Below are positions 7,991 through 15,952 of a stretch of DNA of 64,000 nt, piece after piece. Position 1 is the first letter of the stretch. Each line of letters starts with the position of its first letter. Source of the stretch: JAHBVH01 sp034432375 (GTDB lineage Bacteria; Chloroflexota; Anaerolineae; Caldilineales; Caldilineaceae); contig DAOUCA010000101.1 in NCBI GenBank assembly GCA_034432375.1, forward strand, positions 62,001-126,000, read 5' to 3'. A model generated the notes under the pieces. It made no database searches. It saw only the letters and a list, made by a program, of their open reading frames with translations, and was not told where the DNA came from. The position numbers and the translations under genes are program-made.

Positions 7991-9038
7991 TGCGCGGCTT
8001 CAACTGTAACATCTCGTCCCAGGTGGCCAGATCCAAGCCATCCACAAAGCCGCTGTGGAACTCTTCCATATAAACTTGATCCCAGACGGGGACGACCGTT
8101 TTGATCTCGGCGGGCAAGCCTTGAATAATCTCGGCATAGGCATGTTCCATCAACCGATAGCCAGAGGTGGGCGAGATGACAAAGGTGGGGTGCGGCTGGA
8201 TAATCCCGTCGGCGACCATCGTTTGGTCGAGGAGGTCGGTGATCTGATGAAGGAGGTCGAGCTTCCGTTTCCAACCCGTCGAGAGTTTTACCGCTTCATT
8301 GACCAGTGGCAACATTGGTGCCCCTAAGCGTGGCAGCCGTTCTAGAAAGGCAATAAGCCACTTGTCATAGGGGAAATATTGTTTGTCGAGCAGGAAGGCT
8401 AGTTGAATGCCCAGCCGTATGGCGTTGCTAAAGCGAGTCACGGCGTAGAACTCATTGTCGCGTAAGATTGCTCGCTTAAGCGCATAGGTGCCCATACCCG
8501 AGAAGAAGCGACACCAATTGGCAATCCGCCGCCGCCGCACTGGCTCGGGGTAGTAGCCCTGGAAGACCTGCCGAATTTCGCTGAATTCGCCCAGCGGGTC
8601 CGACCAGACCTCGCCGTTGACGATGTGGATAATATCTTCTTCGGGGATCTTGAGCCATTCGACAGAATCACGCGGCGCGTGGTCAATACCAATCGTACGC
8701 GTGAGAAAAGCTTGGAGATTGTCCGGTGCTAGCCCCGCGCCTGCCAGATGGCCGGCCCGCAGCGACTGCCCACGATAGCGTTCGGGCAGGTTGGTGCTGA
8801 GCGTCGTCATAATTGCCTGGCGTTTCTCCTCAAAAACAGCCGCCGGCATCAGCGCGTCAATGCGCAGCCCCCAATGGTGGTCGCGCGAATATTCATCATC
8901 GAGCCGCAACGCTTCCGAGCCATAGCCAAAGACGCCAAAGGCCGTCTGCGCGGTTTCGACAGGGAAATGTTCTTGTAGGATTGGCTTGACAACCTCTTCA
9001 AAGAAGCTGCGGCTGATATCAATAATCGACTCGGCCAT
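7980..9038 (-). CDS. DUF4037 domain protein (nucleotidyltransferase-like)
   Basis: A 352-residue protein of the DUF4037 family. The signature GYGSEALRLDDEYSRDHHWGLRIDAL is a nucleotidyltransferase-type GS...D motif, where the acidic residues would bind metal. The conserved follow-up segments WLKIPEEDIIHIVNGEVW and CRFFSGMGTYALKRAILRDN are also present, with a helical C-terminal domain. The ATG at 9038 was chosen over the frame opening at 9059 because GGAGGG lies eight bases upstream. The enzyme's substrate is unknown; members are often annotated near antibiotic-modifying nucleotidyltransferases. It overlaps the upstream GNAT gene and the downstream lipoprotein gene, forming a three-gene unit. 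Confidence 0.85.
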   Translation of the reverse strand: MAESIIDISRSFFEEVVKPILQEHFPVETAQTAFGVFGYGSEALRLDDEYSRDHHWGLRIDALMPAAVFEEKRQAIMTTLSTNLPERYRGQSLRAGHLAGAGLAPDNLQAFLTRTIGIDHAPRDSVEWLKIPEEDIIHIVNGEVWSDPLGEFSEIRQVFQGYYPEPVRRRRIANWCRFFSGMGTYALKRAILRDNEFYAVTRFSNAIRLGIQLAFLLDKQYFPYDKWLIAFLERLPRLGAPMLPLVNEAVKLSTGWKRKLDLLHQITDLLDQTMVADGIIQPHPTFVISPTSGYRLMEHAYAEIIQGLPAEIKTVVPVWDQVYMEEFHSGFVDGLDLATWDEMLQLKPRNDV

Positions 9039-9579
9039 CTGATGCCCTCCCTTCCACAAAACTATTTGGCGGCTCTACCGTTTTTGTCATGTAGACTACT
9101 TGAAAACCATTGTAGCTTGCCCGTTTATCTTCAGAATAACCAAGCCACTGGTAGAGGGCTATATTCTCAGTCATCTTTTCATTGGTATAAAGTTTCACCG
9201 TGGCAAAGCCCTGGCGTGTAGCCTCTGTCTCTGCCCAGGTTAACAATGCCTGCCCTACGCCCATTTTCTGATGGGCCGGATCGACAGCCACTGAATAGAT
9301 CAGCAAATGGTCGGTTTGCGGCTGTAACACGATTAGCCCGACCACGCGATTTATGCTAGCGGCCAACCAGATCTGGCCGGCATCGATCAACGGTTTGTAG
9401 TCAGTCGTCATTGGCTGCGGTTTGCGACCCAAACGTGGGATATAGTTAGCATAAGCCGCATCCGTGATCGCTGTGATAGCGACAAGATCGGTAGGGCTGG
9501 CTAATCGTAGAACGATCTCAGGGAGCAAGCGGCATCTCCAATTCAAGTTCATCACGCAAGGGGATACCATCAAAGCCAC
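9019..9579 (-). CDS. GNAT family N-acetyltransferase
   Basis: A GNAT acetyltransferase of up to 186 residues. It shows IVLRLASPTDLVAITAITDAAY at the N-terminus and the acetyl-CoA loop IYSVAVDPAHQKMGVGQALL, where Q-x-x-G-V-G-Q replaces the canonical Q/RxxGxG/A. The C-terminal VKLYTNEKMTENIALYQWLGY motif is also present. The start is unsure: the frame opens with GTG at 9579, an ATG follows at 9552, and neither has a strong ribosome site. The last 20 bases overlap the DUF4037 gene. It transfers an acetyl group from acetyl-CoA to an unknown amine. Confidence 0.85.
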   Translation of the reverse strand: MALMVSPCVMNLNWRCRLLPEIVLRLASPTDLVAITAITDAAYANYIPRLGRKPQPMTTDYKPLIDAGQIWLAASINRVVGLIVLQPQTDHLLIYSVAVDPAHQKMGVGQALLTWAETEATRQGFATVKLYTNEKMTENIALYQWLGYSEDKRASYNGFQVVYMTKTVEPPNSFVEGRASDGRVDY

Positions 9580-9676
9580 TGAAAGGAATTTCTGGTTAGA
9601 GTTGGCGTGACGCAGCTAAAGCATTACAAGGCGGTAATTCTCTAGCGAAGCTGTACCTCAAACCGCAAACTGATTA

Positions 9677-9746
9677 TGGATACGGACGATGAGAAACACA
9701 GATAATCCGCGTTTGAAAAATCCATATTGCCAACCATCCGTATCCA
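9677..9746. repeat. Imperfect inverted repeat downstream of the RhaS-like gene
   Basis: TGGATACGGA at 9677-9686 pairs with TCCGTATCCA at 9737-9746, with smaller complementary segments between. It lies between the GNAT start and the end of the sugar-binding lipoprotein gene and could form the 3' hairpin of that transcript. There is no T-tract. Confidence 0.45.
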
Positions 9747-9778
9747 CAAAGAGAAAATTGCTCTGTTTGCTTTATCCC

Positions 9779-11044
9779 TTACTGAGCGGCTGCCTCTACA
9801 TTATCCGCGTTGTAGACCGTGAAGGGACCCATCACGACACGCAATCCAGCGTCGCGGGTGGGATCTTTTTCAATGGTGTAGGTGCCCATGCGGCCGGCTT
9901 CAAAGCTTACTCCCTCGGCGGCTTCCATCTGCCCATCGGCCAAGAGATAGGTACTGTAGTAGGTCAGATAGCCGAGATCGGTGAAGCTCCAAAGCGCAAA
10001 TTCCGGTGCACAGCCGTTGAGCGTATAGGAGACCATTTCGGCGGGCAGCCCCAGACCGCTTACTTTGACGGTGTCACAGAGATCTTCATCCTGCATCGCC
10101 TTGGCTGCCGCCGCAATACCAACCGTGGTCGGGGCCATAATCAATCCCATGTCCGGATATTTGTCGACAAGTGCCAGGGCCTGATCATAGCTGTCTTCCG
10201 ATTGGTCATTGCCGTAGACCACATCGACCAATTCGAGGTTAGCATAGGTACTATCAGTTTCAAGTACTTTCTTTAACGAGGCAATCCAGGCATTCTGATT
10301 GGCGGCGTCGGGCGAGGCGGAGAGCACGGCGAATTGTCCCCCTTCTTCCCCAAGAATATTCATTGCCATATCGGCCATCACCTTGCCGGTCTCATCAAAA
10401 TCGACCTGCGCCACAAAGAGATCTTCGCCTTCTGCCGAGGGGATCGGGGAATCCCAGGTGACGACGGTCAGGCCGGCCTCTTTTGCCGCCTGGGCAACTG
10501 GTGCCAGCTGATCCCCAGCGTTATTGGAGATCATAATCGCGCCCACGCCTTGAGTCGCAGCCGCGGTTACAGTTTCGATCTGCCCTTGGACACTATTTTC
10601 GGCAGTAGGGCCGGTAAACTCGGGCGCTGGCGCGCCCAATTCGGCGGCGGCTTCCTGCGCACCATTGTTGGCTTGATCAAAGACAAGGATCCCTAGAAAT
10701 TTGGGCAGTAAAATGGTGGAGAGTTCATGACCAAACTCGGCGACAATCGCATCGCTGCTCGCGGCTGTATCACTGGTGGTCTCTGTCGCCGTCATTGTTT
10801 CGGTTTCGGTCATGCTGTCTGTGGCGGTCATCGCCTCGGTTTCAGACATCGTTTCAGTTTCAGTCATCGCCTCGGTTGCGGCGACTGCTTCCGTTGGCAC
10901 TGCGGTTGCTACTGGGGCCGCAGTTGCCTCTTCCACAACTGGAGCGGCGGTAGGCTCTGCTTCTTCATTGCCACCACCACAGGCCGCCAGCACCATGGAT
11001 AGGACAATCAACATTGCAAGTAGTGCGCGCAAATGTTTACTCAT
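9779..11044 (-). CDS. Sugar ABC transporter substrate-binding lipoprotein (RhaS-like)
   Basis: A 421-residue lipoprotein with lipobox LAAC (Cys about 22). A low-complexity linker of about 70 residues rich in Thr, Glu, Met and Ala follows, then a type I periplasmic-binding domain. Family signals are LLPKFLGILVFDQANNGAQEAAAELG, FTGPTAENSVQGQIETV, GVGAIMISNNAGDQL, VTWDSPIPSAEGEDLFVAQVDF and the terminal VMGPFTVYNADNV, which resemble rhamnose- or autoinducer-2-binding proteins (RhaS/LsrB). It would capture a sugar and deliver it to an ABC permease, but no permease or ATPase gene is adjacent. A perfect AAAGGAG site precedes ATG 11044. Confidence 0.85.
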   Translation of the reverse strand: MSKHLRALLAMLIVLSMVLAACGGGNEEAEPTAAPVVEEATAAPVATAVPTEAVAATEAMTETETMSETEAMTATDSMTETETMTATETTSDTAASSDAIVAEFGHELSTILLPKFLGILVFDQANNGAQEAAAELGAPAPEFTGPTAENSVQGQIETVTAAATQGVGAIMISNNAGDQLAPVAQAAKEAGLTVVTWDSPIPSAEGEDLFVAQVDFDETGKVMADMAMNILGEEGGQFAVLSASPDAANQNAWIASLKKVLETDSTYANLELVDVVYGNDQSEDSYDQALALVDKYPDMGLIMAPTTVGIAAAAKAMQDEDLCDTVKVSGLGLPAEMVSYTLNGCAPEFALWSFTDLGYLTYYSTYLLADGQMEAAEGVSFEAGRMGTYTIEKDPTRDAGLRVVMGPFTVYNADNVEAAAQ

Positions 11045-11228
11045 CTGCTTCTCCTTTGACTTAGACGCTTTACGTTAGACGATTTTGTTTAACAAATTTA
11101 ACAAATAGGGGATGAACCAATTCTGTGCTGATGATGCTGGGCATTGGCAGACTATGGGGAGCGCAATGGCCGCAGAATTTCTAGCACAATGGCGTCAGTA
11201 TACATGATCTGCTGCCAACTGTCACACC

Positions 11229-11579
11229 TTACGCCCCTCGGATGACGTTCTTCCAGGCAATGGGGCTGACATCATCGTGGCGTAGCGTGCGCTCATTGAG
11301 TCGATCTACGCGCATAATCAGTCGACAGGCGGGATCGGGGCAGACAGCTCGGCTATCGGTCTCCATCCAATCGGCGGGATGATTCAGCCGCTGTTTGGCC
11401 GGCAACAGTGGAATGACTGCTTGCAATGCGTAAAGACAAAAATCAGCCCCATCGGGCATTGACAATTTCCCCCCACGCAGATAGACTCTGTCCCCCACCG
11501 TCATTGCACAGGTACAGTGCCCTTCGATCGCCTCGACAACAACGGCGAGGTCATAGAGTTGAAATTGATCGTCGCTCAT
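11229..11579 (-). CDS. TIGR04076 family protein
   Basis: A 116-residue protein matching TIGR04076: YDLAVVVEAIEGHCTCAMTVGD, RGGKLSMPDGADFCLYALQAVIPLLPAKQR, DWMETDSRAVCPDPACRLIMRVDRL. The conserved cysteines (two in CTC, one in FCLYAL, two in CPDPAC) suggest metal or redox chemistry, but the family has no assigned function. An AGGAG site lies seven bases before ATG 11579. The gene is monocistronic and divergent from the phosphotransferase gene. Confidence 0.85.
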   Translation of the reverse strand: MSDDQFQLYDLAVVVEAIEGHCTCAMTVGDRVYLRGGKLSMPDGADFCLYALQAVIPLLPAKQRLNHPADWMETDSRAVCPDPACRLIMRVDRLNERTLRHDDVSPIAWKNVIRGA

Positions 11580-11591
11580 GGTAATCTCCTA

Positions 11592-11642
11592 TTTGTCTCG
11601 AATCTCGAATCTCGTATCTCGAATCTCGTATCTCGTATCTCG
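11592..11642. repeat. Tandem 7-bp repeat (ATCTCGA/T)
   Basis: About seven copies of ATCTCGA or ATCTCGT fill the short gap between the divergent TIGR04076 and phosphotransferase genes. This is a heptanucleotide microsatellite of the kind seen elsewhere in this window. Confidence 0.85.
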
Positions 11643-11677
11643 TGTTGGCTTTGCCAATGAGCAATCTCTATTGACCA

Positions 11678-12715
11678 ATGACAATTACTACTGAACAACT
11701 ACAAACCTATTATGCCGGTCTTTACCCAAAGCGCCAAGTGTTGGCAATTGAGCAGGTAGCGGAGATTACCAGCGGCTGGGAGAGTGAATTGGTGAGCTTT
11801 GTGGTACGCTACCAATCGGCTGGACAACCGCAGCAAGAGTCGTTGATTCTGCGGATGCTTTCGGGCGCAAATGCCAGCGAAAAAGCGATCCGCGAATTCC
11901 AGAGCATACGCCAACTGACCCATGCGCTCTATCCTGTTCCGCAAGTCTATGACTTTGGTGCGGCCGATATGCCCTTTGGTACCCCATTTTTGCTCATGGA
12001 ACGGATCGATGGGATGACATTGGGTGAGGCCTATACAACCACAACAGCGGCGCAAGCTCACCAACTTTTGATGAGCTTCTGCCAACTCTTTGTACAACTT
12101 CACCAATTGCCCTGGCGCCCCTTTGTCGAGCGCAGCCACTTGGCCTACGGGAAGAATCCTCATCGCTTTGTCGATCGCTGGCTAACCAAAACTGCCCGCC
12201 GCCTAACCCTCCTATCAGATCTCGATCTAACAGCCTTGCTGGGGTGGGTCGAAGCGCATCGCTTTCATCTTGGCTGTGTCGCCCCTACACCCACCCATAA
12301 CGATTTTCATGGCGATAATCTCCTCGTGCGGGCCGATGGCTCCTGCGTTGTTATCGATTGGACTGGTTTTGCCATTAGCGATCCGCGCTTTGATCTGGCC
12401 TGGACGTTGGTGTTACATGGTAGCTTTGGCGGCGAAGCGTTGCGCGAACAGACTCTGCAAGGTTATCTGGCCCACTGTGAGGAACCAGTTGTGGCGCTGG
12501 ACGCCTTTGAGGTGATGGCTTCTATGCGCCGCCTTCTCGATGTCGCGATCTCGATCCAATCCGGTGCCCAACGCTCCGGTATGCGCGCCGATGCGCTTCA
12601 CGCAATGGCCGAGCAGGCTCCAACCTTTCTGCGTGTCTACGAGCGCCTGACAACCCTAACGGGCCTTCATGTGCCACAACTGGTGAAGCTATTAGAAAAA
12701 TTTGCCACAGGATGA
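11678..12715 (+). CDS. Aminoglycoside phosphotransferase (APH) family kinase
   Basis: A 345-residue protein-kinase-fold small-molecule kinase. It has the N-lobe ITSGWESELVSFVVRYQ and LILRML, the hinge PFLLMERIDGMTLGEAY, and the catalytic loop PTHNDFHGDNLLVRADG (HxDxxxxN). The metal-binding segment is VIDWTGFAISDPRFDLAWTLV. It is a generic APH/choline-kinase-like enzyme; antibiotic resistance cannot be inferred. It runs into the MoeA gene 12 bases downstream, so the three genes 11678-15923 probably form one operon. Confidence 0.85.
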   Translation: MTITTEQLQTYYAGLYPKRQVLAIEQVAEITSGWESELVSFVVRYQSAGQPQQESLILRMLSGANASEKAIREFQSIRQLTHALYPVPQVYDFGAADMPFGTPFLLMERIDGMTLGEAYTTTTAAQAHQLLMSFCQLFVQLHQLPWRPFVERSHLAYGKNPHRFVDRWLTKTARRLTLLSDLDLTALLGWVEAHRFHLGCVAPTPTHNDFHGDNLLVRADGSCVVIDWTGFAISDPRFDLAWTLVLHGSFGGEALREQTLQGYLAHCEEPVVALDAFEVMASMRRLLDVAISIQSGAQRSGMRADALHAMAEQAPTFLRVYERLTTLTGLHVPQLVKLLEKFATG

Positions 12716-12727
12716 TCGATCGATTTT

Positions 12728-13957
12728 ATGAGTGAGCTATTTACTGTCTGCACACCAGGCGAAGCCTGGCAACGCTTTATGACCCATTTCCAACCGCGTC
12801 TTCAGGTCGAGCGTTTGGCAACGGTCGATGCACTGGATCGCCGTTTGGCCGAAGCCCCTATCTCGCCACAAGATCTGCCCGATTTTGAGCGCTCTACCGT
12901 TGATGGGTATGCCATCAATGCCGCTGACAGTTACGGCGCGACGGCTACCCTACCCGCCTTGCTCGATGTAGTCGGTGAAGTGGCAATGGGGCAGGCAAGC
13001 AGCGTCGCATTGGGGATCGGCCAAGTCGCATTGGTGCACACCGGTGGGATGATTCCGGCCGGGGCCAATGCGGTGGTCATGGTCGAAAACACACAACGAG
13101 TTGATGACGGGAGCATCGAAGTGCTCAAGCCGGTGGCCGATGGTGAGAATGTGATCCACGTGGGTGAAGACATCCGCATGGGGGCCGTAGTCTTGCCTGC
13201 GGGACACCAGTTACGGCCACAAGATCTGGGCGGCCTGCTGGCGTTGGGTATCACCGAAATTAGGGTGGCCATCCCCCCACGCGTTGCCATTCTGTCGACG
13301 GGCGACGAGGTGATCCCGCCCGACCAACAACCAAAACCGGGACAGATTCGCGATATCAACTCCTATACATTGGCGGCCTCCGTGACGCGGGCTGGTGGTA
13401 CGCCGATCACCTATGCCATTATCCCCGATGCGCGCGCCGCGCTTGATGCCGCCGCCCGTTGTGCTCATGCCGAAGCGGATATTGTGGTCATCTCTGCGGG
13501 GAGTTCGGTGAGCTACCGTGATATGAGCGTCGATGTGATTGACGCCTTGGGTGAACCGGGCGTATTGGTGCATGGCGTCAGCGTCAAGCCGGGCAAGCCG
13601 ACGATCCTAGCGGTCTGCGATGGCAAACCGGTCTTTGGGTTGCCTGGCAACCCCGTCTCGGCGATGGTGATCTTTGATCTGCTGGTTGCCCCGACGATCC
13701 GGGCACTACTCGGCGCAACCACGCCGCGCCAACCGCAGGTACAAGCAAAGTTGGCGCGCAATCTGTCGTCCACAACTGGGCGCGAGGATTACATTCAAGT
13801 GCGGCTGGAAACTCGTGAGGATGGGCTGTGGGCTGTGCCCGTCTTGGGCAAGTCGAATCTGATCTACACGCTGGTCAATGCCGAGGGGGTCGTCAAGGTG
13901 TCGCTGGATAGCAACGGCATACGCGCCGGTGAATGGGTAACCGTTGTCCTCCATTGA
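12728..13957 (+). CDS. moeA: Molybdopterin molybdotransferase MoeA
   Basis: A 409-residue MoeA with domain order as in the family: the N-terminal substrate region with ERSTVDGYAINAADSYGA (residues about 58-76), domain II GEVAMGQASSVALGIGQVALVHTGGMIPAGANAVVMVENTQ, the MoCF_biosynth domain VAILSTGDEVIPPDQQPKPGQIRDINSYTL and VISAGSSVSYRDMSVD, and the GLPGNPVSAMVIF loop. The C-terminal beta domain follows. It inserts molybdate into adenylylated molybdopterin to make molybdenum cofactor. It is followed by a second MoeA gene 25 bases on. One serves a plain MoeA role; the other may have a specialised role. Confidence 0.93.
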   Translation: MSELFTVCTPGEAWQRFMTHFQPRLQVERLATVDALDRRLAEAPISPQDLPDFERSTVDGYAINAADSYGATATLPALLDVVGEVAMGQASSVALGIGQVALVHTGGMIPAGANAVVMVENTQRVDDGSIEVLKPVADGENVIHVGEDIRMGAVVLPAGHQLRPQDLGGLLALGITEIRVAIPPRVAILSTGDEVIPPDQQPKPGQIRDINSYTLAASVTRAGGTPITYAIIPDARAALDAAARCAHAEADIVVISAGSSVSYRDMSVDVIDALGEPGVLVHGVSVKPGKPTILAVCDGKPVFGLPGNPVSAMVIFDLLVAPTIRALLGATTPRQPQVQAKLARNLSSTTGREDYIQVRLETREDGLWAVPVLGKSNLIYTLVNAEGVVKVSLDSNGIRAGEWVTVVLH

Positions 13958-13982
13958 TCGGATTAAAGAAAAGTAGAACCTT

Positions 13983-15923
13983 ATGGAAGACCGCAATATC
14001 TATCTCCACGATATCGCCCTTGATGAAGCGATTACCGCTTGGCATAAACTTCTGGCGGAGAATCATCTGCTCCAGCCGTTGTCCAGTGAAATCAGCCCTT
14101 TGATCGCCGCGCTCGGGCGCGTCACTGCCGCACCGGTTTGGGCGCGTATCTCTGCGCCTCACTATCACGCCGCGGCCATGGATGGCTATGCCGTGCATGC
14201 TGATGCCACCCACGGGGCTACGGAAACAAGCCCCAAGCAACTTCCCATCGGCACGCAAGCCTTTGCGGTCGACACCGGCGATCCGCTGCCCCCCCATACA
14301 AACGCAGTTATTATGATCGAGCATGTCCATCTGATTGAAGTAGAGGGCATCCAATCGATTGAAATTTTAGAGAGCTCTCCACCCTGGCGTTATGTGCGAC
14401 CAATGGGCGAGGACATGGTGGCAACCGAGTTGGTGTTACCCGCCAACCACAAACTGCGGCCGCAGGACTTGGGCGCGATTGCCGGCTGTGGGCACGCGGT
14501 GGTAGAGGTCTATCGCCGGCCGCGGGTGGCGATCTTGCCTACGGGCACCGAATTGGTGCAGCCTGGCGCTGATCTGAAACCCGGCGATATCATTGAGTAC
14601 AATTCGCTCATGCTCGGTGCGCAGGCCGAAGAGGCCGGGGCGTTGGTGACGCGTTTGCCGGTTATCGCCGATGAGTATGCTGCGATTTGCGCGCAGGTCG
14701 CAGCGGCATTAGTTGATCATGATTTGGTGGCGATCAATGCCGGTTCATCCGCCGGCTCTGAGGATTATACGTCGAAGATTGTGGCCGAACTGGGCGAACT
14801 CTCTGTCCACGGCATTGCCATGCGTCCTGGCCACCCGGTGATTTTGGGTGTGGCAGAGGGCAAGGCGCTCGTCGGCATTCCCGGCTATCCAGTCTCGGCG
14901 GCGCTGGCCTTTGATCTGCTGGTCAAGCCGCTGCTCTACCGCTGGCAAGGAATTCTACCCCCACAACGGCCAACGGTCCAGGCAACGTTGACCCGCAAGA
15001 CCCTTTCCCCTATAGGCGAGGATGAATTTTTGCGCGTCACTGTAGGCAAAGTTGGGGCGAAGACGGTGGCAACGCCGCTAGCCGGCGGGGCTGGTGTGAT
15101 CAGTTCGTTGGTCAAGGCCGACGGGATTCTGAAAATCCCGCGCTTTTCTGAAGGGCATCATGCGGGCGCAACGGTCACGGTGGAGCTACTCTGCGAGCCG
15201 CGCAAGATCGACAACACGATTATGGTCATTGGCAGCCACGACATGACGCTCGATCTGCTGGCTAACCTGTTACATGCGCAATGCCCTGAGCAGACGCTCT
15301 CGTCGGCCCACGTCGGCAGCCTCGGCGGTCTGCTGGCGCTGCAACGGGGCGAGGCGCATTTGGCTGGCTCGCATCTGCTTGATGAGGAGACAGGCGACTA
15401 CAACATGGGCTCGATCGAACGGCTGTTGACGTCTCATGAAATCCGCGTTGTGCTGCTCGGCTTTGTCAACCGCGTGCAGGGTTTGATGGTGCCCAAAGGG
15501 AACCCCAAGGGCATTGCTATATTGCCTGACCTGCTGCGCGATGATGTGACCTTTGTCAACCGCCAACGGGGTGCGGGGACCCGGGTGCTGCTCGATTACG
15601 AGTTAAAGCGCAACAAGCTCGACCCGCGCGCCATCCAAGGTTACGAGCGGCAGGAGTATACGCACCTCGCCGTAGCCGCCGCAGTCAAGAGTGGTGCGGC
15701 CGATTGTGGCCTGGGCATCATGGCAGCAGCACGGGCGCTCGATTTGGATTTTGTGCCGTTGTGCAACGAGCGCTATGATCTGGTAATTCCCATCGAGCAC
15801 TATGAGGGCGAGTTGTTGCAGCCGTTGTTGCGCATTATTCGCGATCCACTTTTTGCAGAGACTGTCGAGGCGTTGGGGGGCTATGAGACCGGACGGATGG
15901 GGCAGGTGTTGGGTGAATATTAA
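13983..15923 (+). CDS. MoeA fused to a periplasmic-binding-like domain
   Basis: A 646-residue protein. Residues 1-410 are a second MoeA, with HYHAAAMDGYAVHADATHGA, VAILPTGTELVQPGADLKPGD, NAGSSAGSEDYTSKIV and GIPGYPVSAALAFDLL. Residues from about 418 on form a PBP_like domain (pfam12727 type): IMVIGSHDMTLDLLANLL, VGSLGGLLALQRGEAHLAGSHLLDEETGDYN, QRGAGTRVLLDY and SGAADCGLGIMAAARAL. Such fusions occur with a plain MoeA in tandem in several bacteria and archaea. The PBP-like half resembles molybdate/tungstate or cofactor-binding proteins, so it may sense or present metal. It is probably in one operon with the preceding gene. Confidence 0.9.
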   Translation: MEDRNIYLHDIALDEAITAWHKLLAENHLLQPLSSEISPLIAALGRVTAAPVWARISAPHYHAAAMDGYAVHADATHGATETSPKQLPIGTQAFAVDTGDPLPPHTNAVIMIEHVHLIEVEGIQSIEILESSPPWRYVRPMGEDMVATELVLPANHKLRPQDLGAIAGCGHAVVEVYRRPRVAILPTGTELVQPGADLKPGDIIEYNSLMLGAQAEEAGALVTRLPVIADEYAAICAQVAAALVDHDLVAINAGSSAGSEDYTSKIVAELGELSVHGIAMRPGHPVILGVAEGKALVGIPGYPVSAALAFDLLVKPLLYRWQGILPPQRPTVQATLTRKTLSPIGEDEFLRVTVGKVGAKTVATPLAGGAGVISSLVKADGILKIPRFSEGHHAGATVTVELLCEPRKIDNTIMVIGSHDMTLDLLANLLHAQCPEQTLSSAHVGSLGGLLALQRGEAHLAGSHLLDEETGDYNMGSIERLLTSHEIRVVLLGFVNRVQGLMVPKGNPKGIAILPDLLRDDVTFVNRQRGAGTRVLLDYELKRNKLDPRAIQGYERQEYTHLAVAAAVKSGAADCGLGIMAAARALDLDFVPLCNERYDLVIPIEHYEGELLQPLLRIIRDPLFAETVEALGGYETGRMGQVLGEY

Positions 15924-15952
15924 CATGAGTCACAACTGCCTGTGCCTCCTTG

